Origin: an uncultured SAR116 cluster alpha proteobacterium
GTDB taxonomy: Bacteria; Pseudomonadota; Alphaproteobacteria; Puniceispirillales; Puniceispirillaceae
NCBI GenBank assembly: GCA_902596655.1
Contig: CACJUX010000007.1
Location: 1 to 64,000, forward strand
Direction of reading: 5' to 3'
DNA length: 64,000 bases
Shown here: piece by piece, positions 1 through 9,227 of the stretch
How positions within the stretch are numbered: position 1 is the stretch's first letter
How the letters are laid out: each line of letters opens with the position of its first letter
Notes under the pieces: generated by a model
Databases searched by the model: none
What the model was told of the DNA's origin: nothing
What the model saw: only the letters and a program-made list of their open reading frames with translations
Program-made: the position numbers and the translations under genes

Positions 1-22
1 TCAAATGCGCTAATGTAAATTA

Positions 23-1081
23 TCAGGGTCCGAGCACCTTTTCGATCGCTTTTCCTGTGTAATCAACCATTGGAATTATTCGGGCATAATTCATATATCT
101 CGGACCAATAACGCCTATCGCTCCCACAATAGCTCTATCAGCATTGCGGTAGGGAGCAATGACAATTGAACAGCCGGTATTGGCGAAGAGTTTATTCTCG
201 GCACCAATGAAAATTTGCACACCATCACCATCACTTGTCGCATCAAGAAGGCGCAGGGCATTTTCCCGCGCCTCAAGAGCATCAAACAAGCCGCGTATCA
301 AATGCAGTTGCTCGCCTACATTGACGTCATCGAGAAGGTTCGCCTGCCCCCGCAAAATGAGCGCCGCACCCTCATCACCCTTACCATCTGACCAAAGGCC
401 AACACCCCGTTCAACAAGTTCAGCTGACAAGTCATCAAGCTCAGCTTGTCGCTCAGCGATTTCTGTGCGGATAAGGGTTGCGGCTGATTCCATGTCACGT
501 CCAGCAAGCCTAGCGCTCATATAGTTTCCAGCGCGGATTAGAGCCGATTGTGGAACGCCAGCTGGCAAATCAATGATCCGGTTTTCAACCTGTCCGTCAG
601 TGCGCACCAGAACAGCAAGCGCTCGCCTCTCGCCAATTGGCACAAATTCGAAATGTTGCAGCTCGGCATTGCTCGCAGGTGACAGCACCAGGCTGGCACA
701 GCTGGACAGTCCAGAGAGCGTCTTGCTAGTCTTGTCCAGCAGTTCATTGATGCTAATGCCACGCGCCGCACATTCACTATCGATCGACAGTCGTTCCTTT
801 TCTGGAATGTCAGGGTTAAACTCCATTAGACCATCAACGAACAGCCGCAATCCCGACTCGGTAGGAATGCGCCCTGCCGAGGTGTGCGGTGCAAACAACA
901 GCCCAGCATCCTCAAGGTCACTCATATTGTTGCGGATTGAGGCGGGCGACAGGTCAAGCGCCATCATCTGCGATAAGGTTTTTGACCCGACCGGCTGACC
1001 ATCCTCAATATATGTCTCCACAAGCGTATTGAAAATTGCCATCGCCCGTGACGATAAGCCCTTTTGATAAATATCAGACAT
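23..1081 (-). CDS. hrcA: Heat-inducible transcription repressor HrcA
   Basis: HrcA represses chaperone operons by binding the CIRCE inverted repeat and is stabilised by GroEL. The 352-residue product starts at the ATG whose complement ends at 1081; a longer reading to 1210 would add 43 residues with no family resemblance. The N-terminal winged helix (about residues 1-75) shows the typical GQPVGSKTL and SPASIRNNMSDLE stretches, then SAGRIPTESGLR. The rest matches the GAF-like and dimerisation parts, ending near DYTGKAIEKVLG. It is divergent from rph, a common alphaproteobacterial arrangement. I saw no convincing CIRCE element in the 1082-1259 spacer. Length agrees with the family. Confidence 0.95.
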   Translation of the reverse strand: MSDIYQKGLSSRAMAIFNTLVETYIEDGQPVGSKTLSQMMALDLSPASIRNNMSDLEDAGLLFAPHTSAGRIPTESGLRLFVDGLMEFNPDIPEKERLSIDSECAARGISINELLDKTSKTLSGLSSCASLVLSPASNAELQHFEFVPIGERRALAVLVRTDGQVENRIIDLPAGVPQSALIRAGNYMSARLAGRDMESAATLIRTEIAERQAELDDLSAELVERGVGLWSDGKGDEGAALILRGQANLLDDVNVGEQLHLIRGLFDALEARENALRLLDATSDGDGVQIFIGAENKLFANTGCSIVIAPYRNADRAIVGAIGVIGPRYMNYARIIPMVDYTGKAIEKVLGP

Positions 1082-1259
1082 GTTTTTGATGTTAAAAAGG
1101 CTAGTGGAAACGGTCAATGGGGTGGTTAAGAAGATCGCCCCAAAATACAAAACCGCTTGCGCTGGTCCAACCGCAGAGGTAACCAAATAGGCAAGAGCAT
1201 CCCAGCGCAACCATCAAATGCTGGCATTGTTAATAATTACAGCACCGAAAGAGGTTTTC

Positions 1260-1988
1260 ATGACCCGTCCCTCAGGCCGCGCCAACGACGTGTTGCGTAA
1301 TGTCACACTCGAACCCGGCTTCTCGCTGCATGCCGAGGGCTCCTGTCTGGCGACATTCGGCAACACACGTGTCCTGTGTACGGCATCGGTTGATGAACGT
1401 GTTCCTCCCTTCCTTCGCAATGCCGGCAAGGGATGGGTTACTGCAGAGTATGGAATGCTGCCACGATCGACGCATACACGAGTCGACCGCGAAGCGGCGC
1501 GTGGCAAGCAGAGCGGCCGTACACTTGAAATTCAACGTCTGATTGGCCGGTCACTCCGCTCAATCACGGACCTTCCGGCACTGGGTGAGCGCCAGATCAA
1601 GATCGATTGTGACGTATTACAGGCCGATGGCGGCACCCGGACCGCATCCATCACCGGCGCATGGGTAGCACTTCGGCTTGCCTGTGATAGGCTGCTTCTC
1701 GGAGGGGCGATCACTAAACAGCCGCTGATCGACCAGGTCGCTGCTATTTCCTGCGGAATTTATCAGGGTGAAGCGGTGTTGGATCTGGACTTTGATGAGG
1801 ACAGCCATGCCGAAATTGATGCCAATTTCATCCTTAGTGCCGAGCGGGGCATCGTAGAAATACAGGCTACGGGTGAAGAACGTCCCTATTCACGCGGTGA
1901 ATTAAACCTTATGCTGGATCTGGCAGACAAAGGCTGCGCCGAATTGTTCTGCTTGCAGACCAGCGCTGTTCAGAAAATGGCACCCTGA
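1260..1988 (+). CDS. rph: Ribonuclease PH
   Basis: Phosphorolytic 3'-5' exoribonuclease that trims tRNA 3' ends using inorganic phosphate. The 242-residue product has the family signatures [11 protein letters not shown] at the N-terminus, [16 protein letters not shown] around residues 77-92 (phosphate-binding arginines) and [15 protein letters not shown] near 117-131. I chose the ATG at 1260, preceded by GAAAGAGG, over an ATG 42 bases upstream, because family members begin with MRPSGR-like sequence. It heads a forward set rph-rdgB-hemW, with 4 bases to the rdgB start. Confidence 0.96.
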   Translation: MTRPSGRANDVLRNVTLEPGFSLHAEGSCLATFGNTRVLCTASVDERVPPFLRNAGKGWVTAEYGMLPRSTHTRVDREAARGKQSGRTLEIQRLIGRSLRSITDLPALGERQIKIDCDVLQADGGTRTASITGAWVALRLACDRLLLGGAITKQPLIDQVAAISCGIYQGEAVLDLDFDEDSHAEIDANFILSAERGIVEIQATGEERPYSRGELNLMLDLADKGCAELFCLQTSAVQKMAP

Positions 1989-1992
1989 CGAA

Positions 1993-2601
1993 ATGCAGAC
2001 CAGGCTGTTCACGGAAAAAAAGCTTGTTGTGGCAACCCATAATCAGGGAAAGCTCCGCGAAATAAGGGCGTTGCTTGTCGGTCAGCAAATCGACGTGCTT
2101 TCGGCTGGTGATCTTGGCCTCGACGAGCCTGAAGAAAACGAGAACAGCTTTAAAGGCAATGCCCGTCTGAAAGCCAGGACCGCTTCCAAGGCTTCCGGCT
2201 TTGTCGCCCTTGCCGATGACTCCGGTCTGGTCGTCGATGCGCTGGGGGGTGCACCTGGAATCTATTCAGCACGATGGGCCGGACCAGACAAGGACTTTTC
2301 TGTTGCTATGCGGAAAATCGAAAACAAGTTTTCTAAAATGGCATCACCGGACCGACGGGCCCATTTCATCTGTTCGCTCTCACTTGCGTGGCCCGATAAT
2401 TTCGACGTTACGGTCGAAGGTCGCGTTGATGGACAGCTTGTCTGGCCACCACGTGGTAATCGAGGGTTTGGCTATGATCCAATTTTCGTTCCAAATGGCT
2501 ATAACCTTACCTTTGGTGAAATGGAGCCCGACCAAAAACATGCGATTGGCCACCGCGCCGATGCCTTTAGCCAACTGCTGCATGCCAGCTTTGGAAAATG
2601 A
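1993..2601 (+). CDS. rdgB: dITP/XTP pyrophosphatase RdgB
   Basis: House-cleaning nucleotidase that hydrolyses dITP, ITP and XTP to monophosphates and keeps deaminated purines out of DNA and RNA. The 202-residue product shows VVATHNQGKLREI near residues 12-24, EENENSFKGNARLKA, the catalytic ALADDSGLVVDALGGAPGIYSARWAG block and a late RGFGYDPIFVP followed by HAIGHRADAF. Length matches the HAM1/RdgB family. It follows rph by 4 bases and its last 4 bases overlap hemW (ATGA), so the three genes are probably co-transcribed. Confidence 0.96.
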   Translation: MQTRLFTEKKLVVATHNQGKLREIRALLVGQQIDVLSAGDLGLDEPEENENSFKGNARLKARTASKASGFVALADDSGLVVDALGGAPGIYSARWAGPDKDFSVAMRKIENKFSKMASPDRRAHFICSLSLAWPDNFDVTVEGRVDGQLVWPPRGNRGFGYDPIFVPNGYNLTFGEMEPDQKHAIGHRADAFSQLLHASFGK

Positions 2602-3770
2602 AACGGGAGGACCGGTTAATCGGGCTATATGTTCACTGGCCCTTCTGCAGGGTGAAATGTCCCTATTGTGACTTCAATTCGCATGTTAGCGCGCAAGTCG
2701 ATCATGCAGCATTTAAAGCCGGGATGCTTGCCGAGATGCGCCATGTTGCAAACCGACTTGACCGGCCATCAAAACTGTGCAGCATTTTTTTTGGGGGTGG
2801 AACTCCCAGCTTGATGCCGCCCGAACTGATCGCAGCCATAATTACTGAGGCCGAGCGGATTTTTGGCTTTGCCACAGATATTGAAATCACCACCGAAGCC
2901 AATCCAACCTCGGTCGACGCTGCGGTACTAGGCGGCTTCAAATCTGCCGGCGTAAATCGCGTATCACTTGGTATTCAAGCGCTTGACTCAGCGCAGCTGC
3001 ACTTTCTTGGACGGGAACACTCCGTATCCGAGGCACTAGCCGCATTAGCGATGGCGCAGACCATCTTTGCGAAAGTATCGATCGACCTCATTTACGGTCT
3101 GCCGGAACAGACGGTGGGCAGCTGGGAGGCAACCCTTCAGCAATTGTTGGAGCTTGGGTTGGATCATCTGTCGCTTTATCAATTGACCATCGAAGTCGGT
3201 ACCCTATTCCATACGAGATGGCGCCGTGGTGATGTCTTGACCGGGTCAGATGATCTAGTGGCAGATCTGTTTTCAATTACAAATACCAGAATGGAAGAGG
3301 CCGGACTCAGCGCTTATGAGGTGTCAAACTATGCTCGAAACGGACATGAGTGCCAACACAACCTGAACTATTGGCAGGCGCAAGATTGGCTTGGTATTGG
3401 GCCGGGTGCACATAGCCGCTTTGACCACCAAGGAAAGCGCATTGGCCTTGTCACACGGCGCAGCCCCAAATCTTGGCTGGAGATGACAGCGCTTAACGGC
3501 CACGCCGTAGAGGTTGAGACTGTTGAAACACCAACGGGATGGGCGAGGGAGATGTTGATGATGGGACTGCGCCTGAAAGCCGGTGTTGATCTTGACCTCA
3601 TCGAGCGGAAATGTGGGCCACGCCAACTTTGGCTTGACCTGGACAAGCTGGCGACTTATCTCGATGCCGATCTGTTGCATTTCATTCAGAATCAGAATGG
3701 TGATCGCCTCGCCACCACCGCCAATGGTCGTCTTCTTTTGAATAGCCTGCTAGTCGATATTTCAAAGTAG
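2598..3770 (+). CDS. hemW: Heme chaperone HemW (radical SAM, formerly called coproporphyrinogen III oxidase-like)
   Basis: HemW is a heme-binding radical SAM protein thought to deliver heme to respiratory enzymes; many homologues are misannotated as oxygen-independent coproporphyrinogen oxidase HemN. The 390-residue product has the radical SAM cluster motif CRVKCPYCDF at residues 17-26 and FFGGGTPSLMP soon after. ITTEANPT and RVSLGIQALD fit the TIM barrel, and HNLNYWQAQDWLGIGPGAHS fits the HemW C-terminal half. The ATG overlaps the rdgB stop by 4 bases. It converges on the LpoA-like gene with only 3 bases between the stops. Confidence 0.94.
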   Translation: MKREDRLIGLYVHWPFCRVKCPYCDFNSHVSAQVDHAAFKAGMLAEMRHVANRLDRPSKLCSIFFGGGTPSLMPPELIAAIITEAERIFGFATDIEITTEANPTSVDAAVLGGFKSAGVNRVSLGIQALDSAQLHFLGREHSVSEALAALAMAQTIFAKVSIDLIYGLPEQTVGSWEATLQQLLELGLDHLSLYQLTIEVGTLFHTRWRRGDVLTGSDDLVADLFSITNTRMEEAGLSAYEVSNYARNGHECQHNLNYWQAQDWLGIGPGAHSRFDHQGKRIGLVTRRSPKSWLEMTALNGHAVEVETVETPTGWAREMLMMGLRLKAGVDLDLIERKCGPRQLWLDLDKLATYLDADLLHFIQNQNGDRLATTANGRLLLNSLLVDISK

Positions 3771-3773
3771 AAA

Positions 3774-5417
3774 CTAAATCTTGTCGGGGGCCGGTTGCAG
3801 CAGTTTACCCGCACCATCGGTAATCTGGCGCAATTCAAAAGCCCGCACATTGCCACCTCCTGGCAGGAAGCGGAAAGCCCCACTGAAACCGTTGAAACCC
3901 ACTCCTGACAACAATTCCTTTTGCCATTTAGAACGGTCCTTGCCAGCCAAGACCTCAGCGAGGGCAACAGCATCAAAACTCAACCGTGACAGAAGCCCGG
4001 GCCTATCTGACCAGACAGCGGTCCACTTTGCCACAAATTGATCGTCTGTATTGCTTGGCCGGAAAGCAAAAAGCCCCTTTTGCAGCGATGGTTCCGACAA
4101 AATCTGGCGCTGATTCCATTGCGCATTTCCAAGATACATGACGGCATCACTACCAAGGTCATAATAAGCCAGAACAGGCGCCGTTCTTAACGCAAATTCG
4201 GCACCACCAGCAAAAATCAACGCATCGAAAACAGCGGGTCTTTCAGGGACAACCTCATCCTCAACAGGCGCAACATAGCGTGAGAAATTCCGGATCGCAC
4301 GTTTCAGCAAATCCTCACTTTCCAGCCCCTGCTTCCGCAGAACCATACTGTCCACTGCGGGGAGGCCTGCCTGTAAAAGGCGCCGCTGGGCATGCGTTGC
4401 CAACCGCTTTCCAAAAGCGCTGTCCTCAGCAATGATGCCAAAACGCTGTCTTCCATCGGCGATAGCATAACCAAGCAGCAGATCAAGCTGCTGTTCAGGC
4501 AGATAACCCATCAGCCAGCTACCGCTGGAAGCCACAAGCGCGTTGTTGGAAAGAAGCAGCATCGGGATACTCGCAGCACGGGCGATTGCCCTTGCTTCGG
4601 CAACTGCGCCTGAAAAAAGTGGTCCGATTATTATGTCACTTTCCGCCGCGACTGCTTCATCGGCGGCTAGGCGGCCCCGCTGACCGCCCATCGTGTCAAA
4701 CACCATCAACTCAACAGTTGGGTTGAGTGAGTTGAATAAGGCCAGTTCAGCACCTTTGCGCAACTCCTCACCCATTTTCTGATAGACACCCGTAACCGGT
4801 ATCAACAGCGCTATGCGAGTTATGCCCTCAGCTTTCTTGGCCGACCATTCGCGCTCTGGCAACGTGGCGGCAGCCGGTCTGGACTTCTGGGCGAGCAGCG
4901 CAAAGGCAGCCTCTAACGCGTCACCAGCAAGCGAGGGATCTTGACCCTCTGGCACTTTTGCCTCTGGCTCCTTAGGTTTGCGCGCCACCTCAGATTGGAT
5001 TTTCCAGATAATGTTGTTGATTACATCATCCGTGTTCTGTTCAGTGAAGGGTTTTTCTGTCGCCTCAGCCTCAACGACATCCGGTGTAGTCGTGCTGCTT
5101 TCCGGGGTCAGTTTTTCCTTCACCGACTCAGCTGTGATTTCACTGACATCACCGGGTTTGATCACCAGCGACGGGTCTGTTCGTGATTTGGGCTGTGGCC
5201 ATGGCGGGTATCTTACCATTGCCAGCTCCTCACTGGTGGCTGTCTGGTTCTCAATCGAGGGTGATTTATCTGGAACAGCCTGTTGTTGTTTGCTCATGGC
5301 TGATGGATAGGCGGATTTGCTGCCCCCCAAAACTGGGACAGACGGCACTGTTCCGCCACAAGCCGCAACACCCAGAAGCAGGCAGAGTAGAAACCAATGA
5401 ATGAACAGCTGACGCAT
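3774..5417 (-). CDS. Penicillin-binding protein activator, LpoA/LppC (YraM)-type lipoprotein
   Basis: Outer-membrane lipoprotein family that activates a class A penicillin-binding protein in enterics; in alphaproteobacteria the role is inferred from homology. The start at 5417 has a GAGGAG ribosome site 7 bases upstream that lies inside the longer reading to 5432. The 547-residue product begins with a hydrophobic signal and a lipobox at LGVAAC. A Pro/Glu/Thr-rich linker follows to about residue 190, then a periplasmic-binding-protein fold (ITRIALLIPVTGVYQKMGEELRKGAELAL, read as its start; later IIGPLFSGAVAEARAIA). It is divergent from rsmI, the usual lppC-rsmI-yraN arrangement. Confidence 0.88.
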   Translation of the reverse strand: MRQLFIHWFLLCLLLGVAACGGTVPSVPVLGGSKSAYPSAMSKQQQAVPDKSPSIENQTATSEELAMVRYPPWPQPKSRTDPSLVIKPGDVSEITAESVKEKLTPESSTTTPDVVEAEATEKPFTEQNTDDVINNIIWKIQSEVARKPKEPEAKVPEGQDPSLAGDALEAAFALLAQKSRPAAATLPEREWSAKKAEGITRIALLIPVTGVYQKMGEELRKGAELALFNSLNPTVELMVFDTMGGQRGRLAADEAVAAESDIIIGPLFSGAVAEARAIARAASIPMLLLSNNALVASSGSWLMGYLPEQQLDLLLGYAIADGRQRFGIIAEDSAFGKRLATHAQRRLLQAGLPAVDSMVLRKQGLESEDLLKRAIRNFSRYVAPVEDEVVPERPAVFDALIFAGGAEFALRTAPVLAYYDLGSDAVMYLGNAQWNQRQILSEPSLQKGLFAFRPSNTDDQFVAKWTAVWSDRPGLLSRLSFDAVALAEVLAGKDRSKWQKELLSGVGFNGFSGAFRFLPGGGNVRAFELRQITDGAGKLLQPAPDKI

Positions 5418-5545
5418 TTCAAATCTCCTCATTTACAATAATATCATGCGGGCATTTTTGCGCCAATCTGATTAATGCGCTATGAGTAGACCTTAATTGT
5501 GATGGTGCCAGTCAAGGTAAGGACAGCCCAAATGGAACTCTGTTA

Positions 5546-6397
5546 ATGTCTGGACGTCTGATGATAGTGTCCACGCCGATCGGCAATATATCCGATTTTT
5601 CCAAACGTGGCGCATGTGCTCTTGAGGAAACGGACATAATTGCCTGCGAGGATACGCGTGTGACTCGTAAGCTGTTGGCACTATCAGGGCGGACATCCAC
5701 CGCCAAGCTCGTTCCCTATCATGACCATAACGGCGCGACCATGCGTCCAAGACTGCTGGCGGACATTGGTGCCGGCAAAGTTGTAGCGCTTGTCAGCGAT
5801 GCTGGAACACCATTGATTTCGGACCCAGGATACAAGCTGGTCGTTGGCTGCCATGACAATGGGTTTAAGGTGACAGCCGTTCCCGGGCCAAGTGCCCCGC
5901 TAACAGCGCTAACCGTGTCTGGCTTGCCGAGCGACAAATTCGTCTTTGCCGGCTTTTTGCCACCAAACAAGAAGGCGTGCGAAGCCGCAATCAGAGATAT
6001 CCGCGACCTGTCTATGACAATTATCTGGTTTGAAACACCCCAGCGTTTGCTGAAATCACTGACTTTGATGACAGATATTCTTGGCGCCAGATTGGCGGTA
6101 GTTGCGCGCGAGCTGACCAAAATGCATGAAGAGGTTATCCGGGCACCACTTCCTGAGTTGGTTGCCCAGTTTCAAGAGCGCAAGAGCCTTAAGGGTGAGA
6201 TCGTCATCCTTGTTGATGGGCGGCAGAATGGCGAAACCATTTTCGACGAAATCGATGTTAAGATTATGCTACAGAAGGAGTTGCACCGCCAGAGCCTGCG
6301 CGATGCCGTGAAAGTCATTGTTGAAAGAACCGGCCTTTCAAAACGTACCATCTATCAGTTGGCGCTCGAAATGAGCAATGCCACGCCACCAGAATAG
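5546..6397 (+). CDS. rsmI: 16S rRNA (cytidine(1402)-2'-O)-methyltransferase RsmI
   Basis: SAM-dependent tetrapyrrole-methylase-fold enzyme that 2'-O-methylates C1402 of 16S rRNA. The 283-residue product shows IVSTPIGNISDFSKRG at residues 7-22, IACEDTRVTRKLL, VSDAGTPLISDPGYKLV and VPGPSAPLTALTVSGLPSDKFVFAGFLP, all family landmarks. The C-terminal helical domain ends with SKRTIYQLALEM. The ribosome site is weak (AAGGA lies about 25 bases upstream), so the ATG is chosen by homology. Downstream, the usual yraN is present only as a relic. Confidence 0.95.
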   Translation: MSGRLMIVSTPIGNISDFSKRGACALEETDIIACEDTRVTRKLLALSGRTSTAKLVPYHDHNGATMRPRLLADIGAGKVVALVSDAGTPLISDPGYKLVVGCHDNGFKVTAVPGPSAPLTALTVSGLPSDKFVFAGFLPPNKKACEAAIRDIRDLSMTIIWFETPQRLLKSLTLMTDILGARLAVVARELTKMHEEVIRAPLPELVAQFQERKSLKGEIVILVDGRQNGETIFDEIDVKIMLQKELHRQSLRDAVKVIVERTGLSKRTIYQLALEMSNATPPE

Positions 6398-6406
6398 AGA
6401 AGATTT

Positions 6407-6785
6407 GTGCCTAACCGCAAAGCTGCTGATGTATCTAGGAAACCGGCTGAAACTTTTGCTGATTTTATTTTAAGGCTCTCAGGTTGCTGCATTCTTGCGT
6501 GACACTGGCACTGCAGCGCCGGCGAGCTAAATATTGTTGCCTTTCATGGATCAACACTAATATTTAACAAAATAAATGCCAATGTAGACAGGCAGATTAG
6601 TATGGCCTGACCACAAAATAAAAGCGCCGTATTTCGCAAGCCGCGGCGCTGTTTGTGAGTGGCCACCAATCTCAAACAGGTATGATTAGCATTTTGACGT
6701 AATTCTCTTGCAAACAGACCCTGTAGCGTGGCCCTATTGGTGGCTGCACATCAATAATACTTCCTTTGATAACGACTGATCCGCA
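6407..6785 (+). pseudogene. yraN: Decayed yraN (UPF0102, endonuclease-like fold)
   Basis: No intact frame exists, but YraN-like sequence can be read across three frames. From the GTG at 6407 the frame gives RKAADVSRKPAETFADFILRL and ILA, then a TGA at 6500-6502. The same frame continues SAGELNIVAFHGSTLIFNK, matching the YraN core (LGEIDLIAR..TLVFVEVK) with the catalytic D and K positions changed. A second frame from about 6619 gives KRRISQAAALFVSGHQ, like the family's RRI.RAA.LFL. A third from about 6680 gives NRYD, a stop, HFDVILLQ and AWPYWW, like the RFDVILL C-terminus. Position between rsmI and gshB is where intact yraN sits in relatives. Recognition is from memory of the family. Confidence 0.8.
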
Positions 6786-6865
6786 GTTGTTGTAAAGCGC
6801 TTGACCGGTGATTCGCAAAACGGCAAATTAGAAACAAATTCACATTCGTCGGTCAGGAATCACCC

Positions 6866-7471
6866 ATGAACAACCCCAGCCAAAACGACAGTCGATTTTT
6901 CTTCGTTCTGTTGTTGCTTGCAAGCTTTGCTTTGTCGGGATGCGCCAGTGCAGTTATTGGTGTTGGCAGTGCAGCCGTTGCTGCATCAACTACCGAGAAA
7001 GGGATTTCAACATCAGTTTCAGACGGCATGATTTTCACCAAGCTTCATGACAAATTCATACATACCGATATCAACCTATCCACAGCTGTTGATGTTACCG
7101 TGAATGACGGCGCAGTGCTTTTGACTGGCAAGGTCAAATCACCTGAGGAAAAAGTTCTTTCAACTAAGCTCGCGTGGGAAATCAAAGGTGTTCGCGAGGT
7201 CGTCAATGAAATACAGGTGACTGACAAATCCTCAATCAAGGACGTGGCAAAAGACCTTGCCGCAAGCGCCCAGCTTCGCGGCAAGCTGATTGCAGACAAC
7301 GACATATCCTCACTCAATTTCAGCATTGATGTTGTCAACGGCACCGTATATCTGTCTGGCGTTGCCACCGATTCCAATGAAATGAACAGGGTAGTTACAC
7401 ATGCTCAGGAGCTCCGCTTTGCGCAGCAGGTTGTAAATTACATTATCATTGAAACTGACAAGCGCGACTAG
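6866..7471 (+). CDS. BON-domain lipoprotein (DolP/YraP, OsmY-like)
   Basis: Probably an outer-membrane lipoprotein with two BON domains, like DolP/YraP, which binds anionic phospholipids and supports outer-membrane integrity. The 201-residue product has a signal anchor [16 protein letters not shown] with lipid-attachment Cys near residue 27. BON domain 1 covers about residues 55-120 ([34 protein letters not shown]). BON domain 2 covers about 125-195 ([31 protein letters not shown]). It sits 5 bases before gshB, suggesting co-transcription, in a slot commonly held by a BON lipoprotein in relatives. Confidence 0.88.
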   Translation: MNNPSQNDSRFFFVLLLLASFALSGCASAVIGVGSAAVAASTTEKGISTSVSDGMIFTKLHDKFIHTDINLSTAVDVTVNDGAVLLTGKVKSPEEKVLSTKLAWEIKGVREVVNEIQVTDKSSIKDVAKDLAASAQLRGKLIADNDISSLNFSIDVVNGTVYLSGVATDSNEMNRVVTHAQELRFAQQVVNYIIIETDKRD

Positions 7472-7476
7472 ACAAG

Positions 7477-8445
7477 ATGAGTCTGTCCGTTGCCATCCAG
7501 ATGGACCCCATTGCCGCAATCGACATTCGTGGGGATTCTAGCTTTGCACTCGGGCTCGAAGCGCAACAACGCGGACATCAATTGTGGTGCTACACCCCTG
7601 ATATGCTGTCTCTCGCCGAGGGTGAGATTCAAGCAACCGGTGAAAGCCTCACTCTCCGGGATGAAATTAGCAACCATTTTGACTCCGGCCCGATGGAAAA
7701 GCGTTTATTGTCCGATTTTGACGTCATCCTGATGCGTCAGGACCCACCCTTCGACATGGCCTATATTACGGCGACACATATTCTTGAGATGTTGCCGGCC
7801 TCAACCATGGTAGTTAACAATCCGGCGGAAGTGCGCAATGCCCCAGAAAAACTTTTGGTCACTCTTTATCCTGAGCTAATGCCAGCCACGCTAATCAGCC
7901 GCGACCCTGCCGCCATCGCTGATTTTCGCCAGCGGCACAAGGACATCATTGTGAAACCGCTTTTTGGCAATGGTGGGGCTGGCGTTTTCCGGCTGACACC
8001 CAATGACCAAAATCTGAACTCCCTTCTCGAGATGTTCTTTACTCAATCACGGGAACCGGTGATGGTTCAGGCTTATGTCCCAGCTGTCCGACAAGGTGAC
8101 AAGCGGGTTATTCTGGTCGATGGCGAGGCTGTGGGCGCTGTCAATCGAATACCTGAAGAAGGAGAGGCCCGGTCAAATTTCCATGTTGGCGGCATTGCCT
8201 GTGCAACAACGTTGACAGCTCGAGACCTTGAAATCTGTACAGCAATTGGTCCCGAGCTGCGCCGGCGTGGCTTATTATTTGTCGGCATCGACATAATCGG
8301 TGATTATTTGACCGAAATCAATGTCACGTCACCCACGGGCATTCGCGAGATAGACTCCTTTTCTAGGGTGAATATCGCCAGTCTGACCTGGGACGCTATC
8401 GAGAGAAACCGAAGCAACTACACTAGCAATAGTATAATGCGTTAG
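7477..8445 (+). CDS. gshB: Glutathione synthetase
   Basis: ATP-grasp ligase that joins gamma-glutamylcysteine and glycine to make glutathione. The 322-residue product starts [11 protein letters not shown], like the family N-terminus. It has [35 protein letters not shown], the ATP-grasp loop [15 protein letters not shown] near residues 158-172, and the metal and substrate site [16 protein letters not shown] near 288-303. Length is typical. The gene follows the BON lipoprotein by 5 bases. Confidence 0.97.
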   Translation: MSLSVAIQMDPIAAIDIRGDSSFALGLEAQQRGHQLWCYTPDMLSLAEGEIQATGESLTLRDEISNHFDSGPMEKRLLSDFDVILMRQDPPFDMAYITATHILEMLPASTMVVNNPAEVRNAPEKLLVTLYPELMPATLISRDPAAIADFRQRHKDIIVKPLFGNGGAGVFRLTPNDQNLNSLLEMFFTQSREPVMVQAYVPAVRQGDKRVILVDGEAVGAVNRIPEEGEARSNFHVGGIACATTLTARDLEICTAIGPELRRRGLLFVGIDIIGDYLTEINVTSPTGIREIDSFSRVNIASLTWDAIERNRSNYTSNSIMR

Positions 8446-8599
8446 ACAGGAGCCTCGGCCACTTCTTCGCGTTCCACCTTTTTTGATTGGCCAAGATTAG
8501 CAACTGTTAGCGCTAAAAAATTGCCTTTTTAACTCCCTAGCTGACAGCTGTCATTTTCCCATTACCATTTGGAACAGCTTCATAGCTTTTGCCAACAGG

Positions 8600-9120
8600 C
8601 ATTTACGATGCGGGCGTAGCAGGCTGACAATTTACTCGCCCCAAAGATGATTGAGCAGCGACATCAGATCGTTCGGTGCAAACACGTCATTGGTGCCAGC
8701 TCGAGCTAACTCAGGAGATTTGACAGGTCGACAGTCCATCACTTTCCAGGACGACGACGGTATTAAACAAAACACCAGACACCACTTTCAGCGATCAGTT
8801 AGCGACGGATCACCCAGAATAAGGCAATCTACGACACTATCCTCGGGCATTAAACCCCTCTTCATGAGCAGCGCAACCGCGATTGGCAAATAAATTTACA
8901 CCTACCTTTAACAGATCGGAAGGTTACAGATTGATGCCCACCCTTTTAAGGTACGGCGTTGTTCAAATCGAGAAAAACACCACGATCACCCGATACTTAG
9001 ATAACGCAACAAAATTGTCAACAAGGCCAAAAATAACCATTGTTGGAAAATCGTTCGTAGTATGAACCCAGACATCAACATCAATTGTTTCAATGCCACA
9101 GCATGCACTGTGCCGATTTG
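8600..9120 (-). pseudogene. yifB: Decayed yifB/comM (Mg-chelatase-like AAA ATPase), N-terminal domain only
   Basis: The 780-base gap after gshB has no credible intact gene, but on the minus strand a YifB/ComM N-terminal domain can be traced with stops and frameshifts. From about 9117: IGTVHA, then in the next frame GIETIDVDVWVH (family GIEVLDVDVQVQ). Then DFPTMVIFGLVDNFVALSKYRV (family PAFTIVGLPDKAVAESRERV), a TGA, and PYLKRVGINL (family LPPKRITVNL). Then LMPEDSVVDCLILGD (family LP...LDGYI.LGEL), and last GTNDVFAPNDLMSLLNHLWGE, a TAA at 8632-8634, and VSLLRPH (family LAP.SL..L.NHF.GTQVLSRP). The ATPase part is absent. An adjacent yifB beside gshB is common in relatives. Confidence 0.8.
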
Positions 9121-9227
9121 CGGGTGTAATTTTTCATTAGACAGATTGCGATCTTAGTGTCTCGTTAGACAAGCATCGGTGAAATTGCAAATATATTAAA
9201 ATTCCATTCTTTTCAATGTTTTAAGTT

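Noticed and set aside
6617-6750. Possible minus-strand structured RNA (6S-like): nested inverted repeats GCCACCAAT/ATTGGTGGC and a stem AGCGCCG/CGGCGCT followed by TTTTATTTT
   Set aside because: The same bases translate on the plus strand as ordered YraN fragments (KRRISQAAALFVSGHQ, FDVILLQ), so the sequence is better explained as pseudogene DNA. Chance pairing remains possible; conservation of the pairing in relatives would reopen the idea.
8651-9065. Two small plus-strand open frames (8651-8893 and 8883-9065) after gshB
   Set aside because: They lack recognisable domains and lie opposite the decayed yifB fragments on the minus strand.
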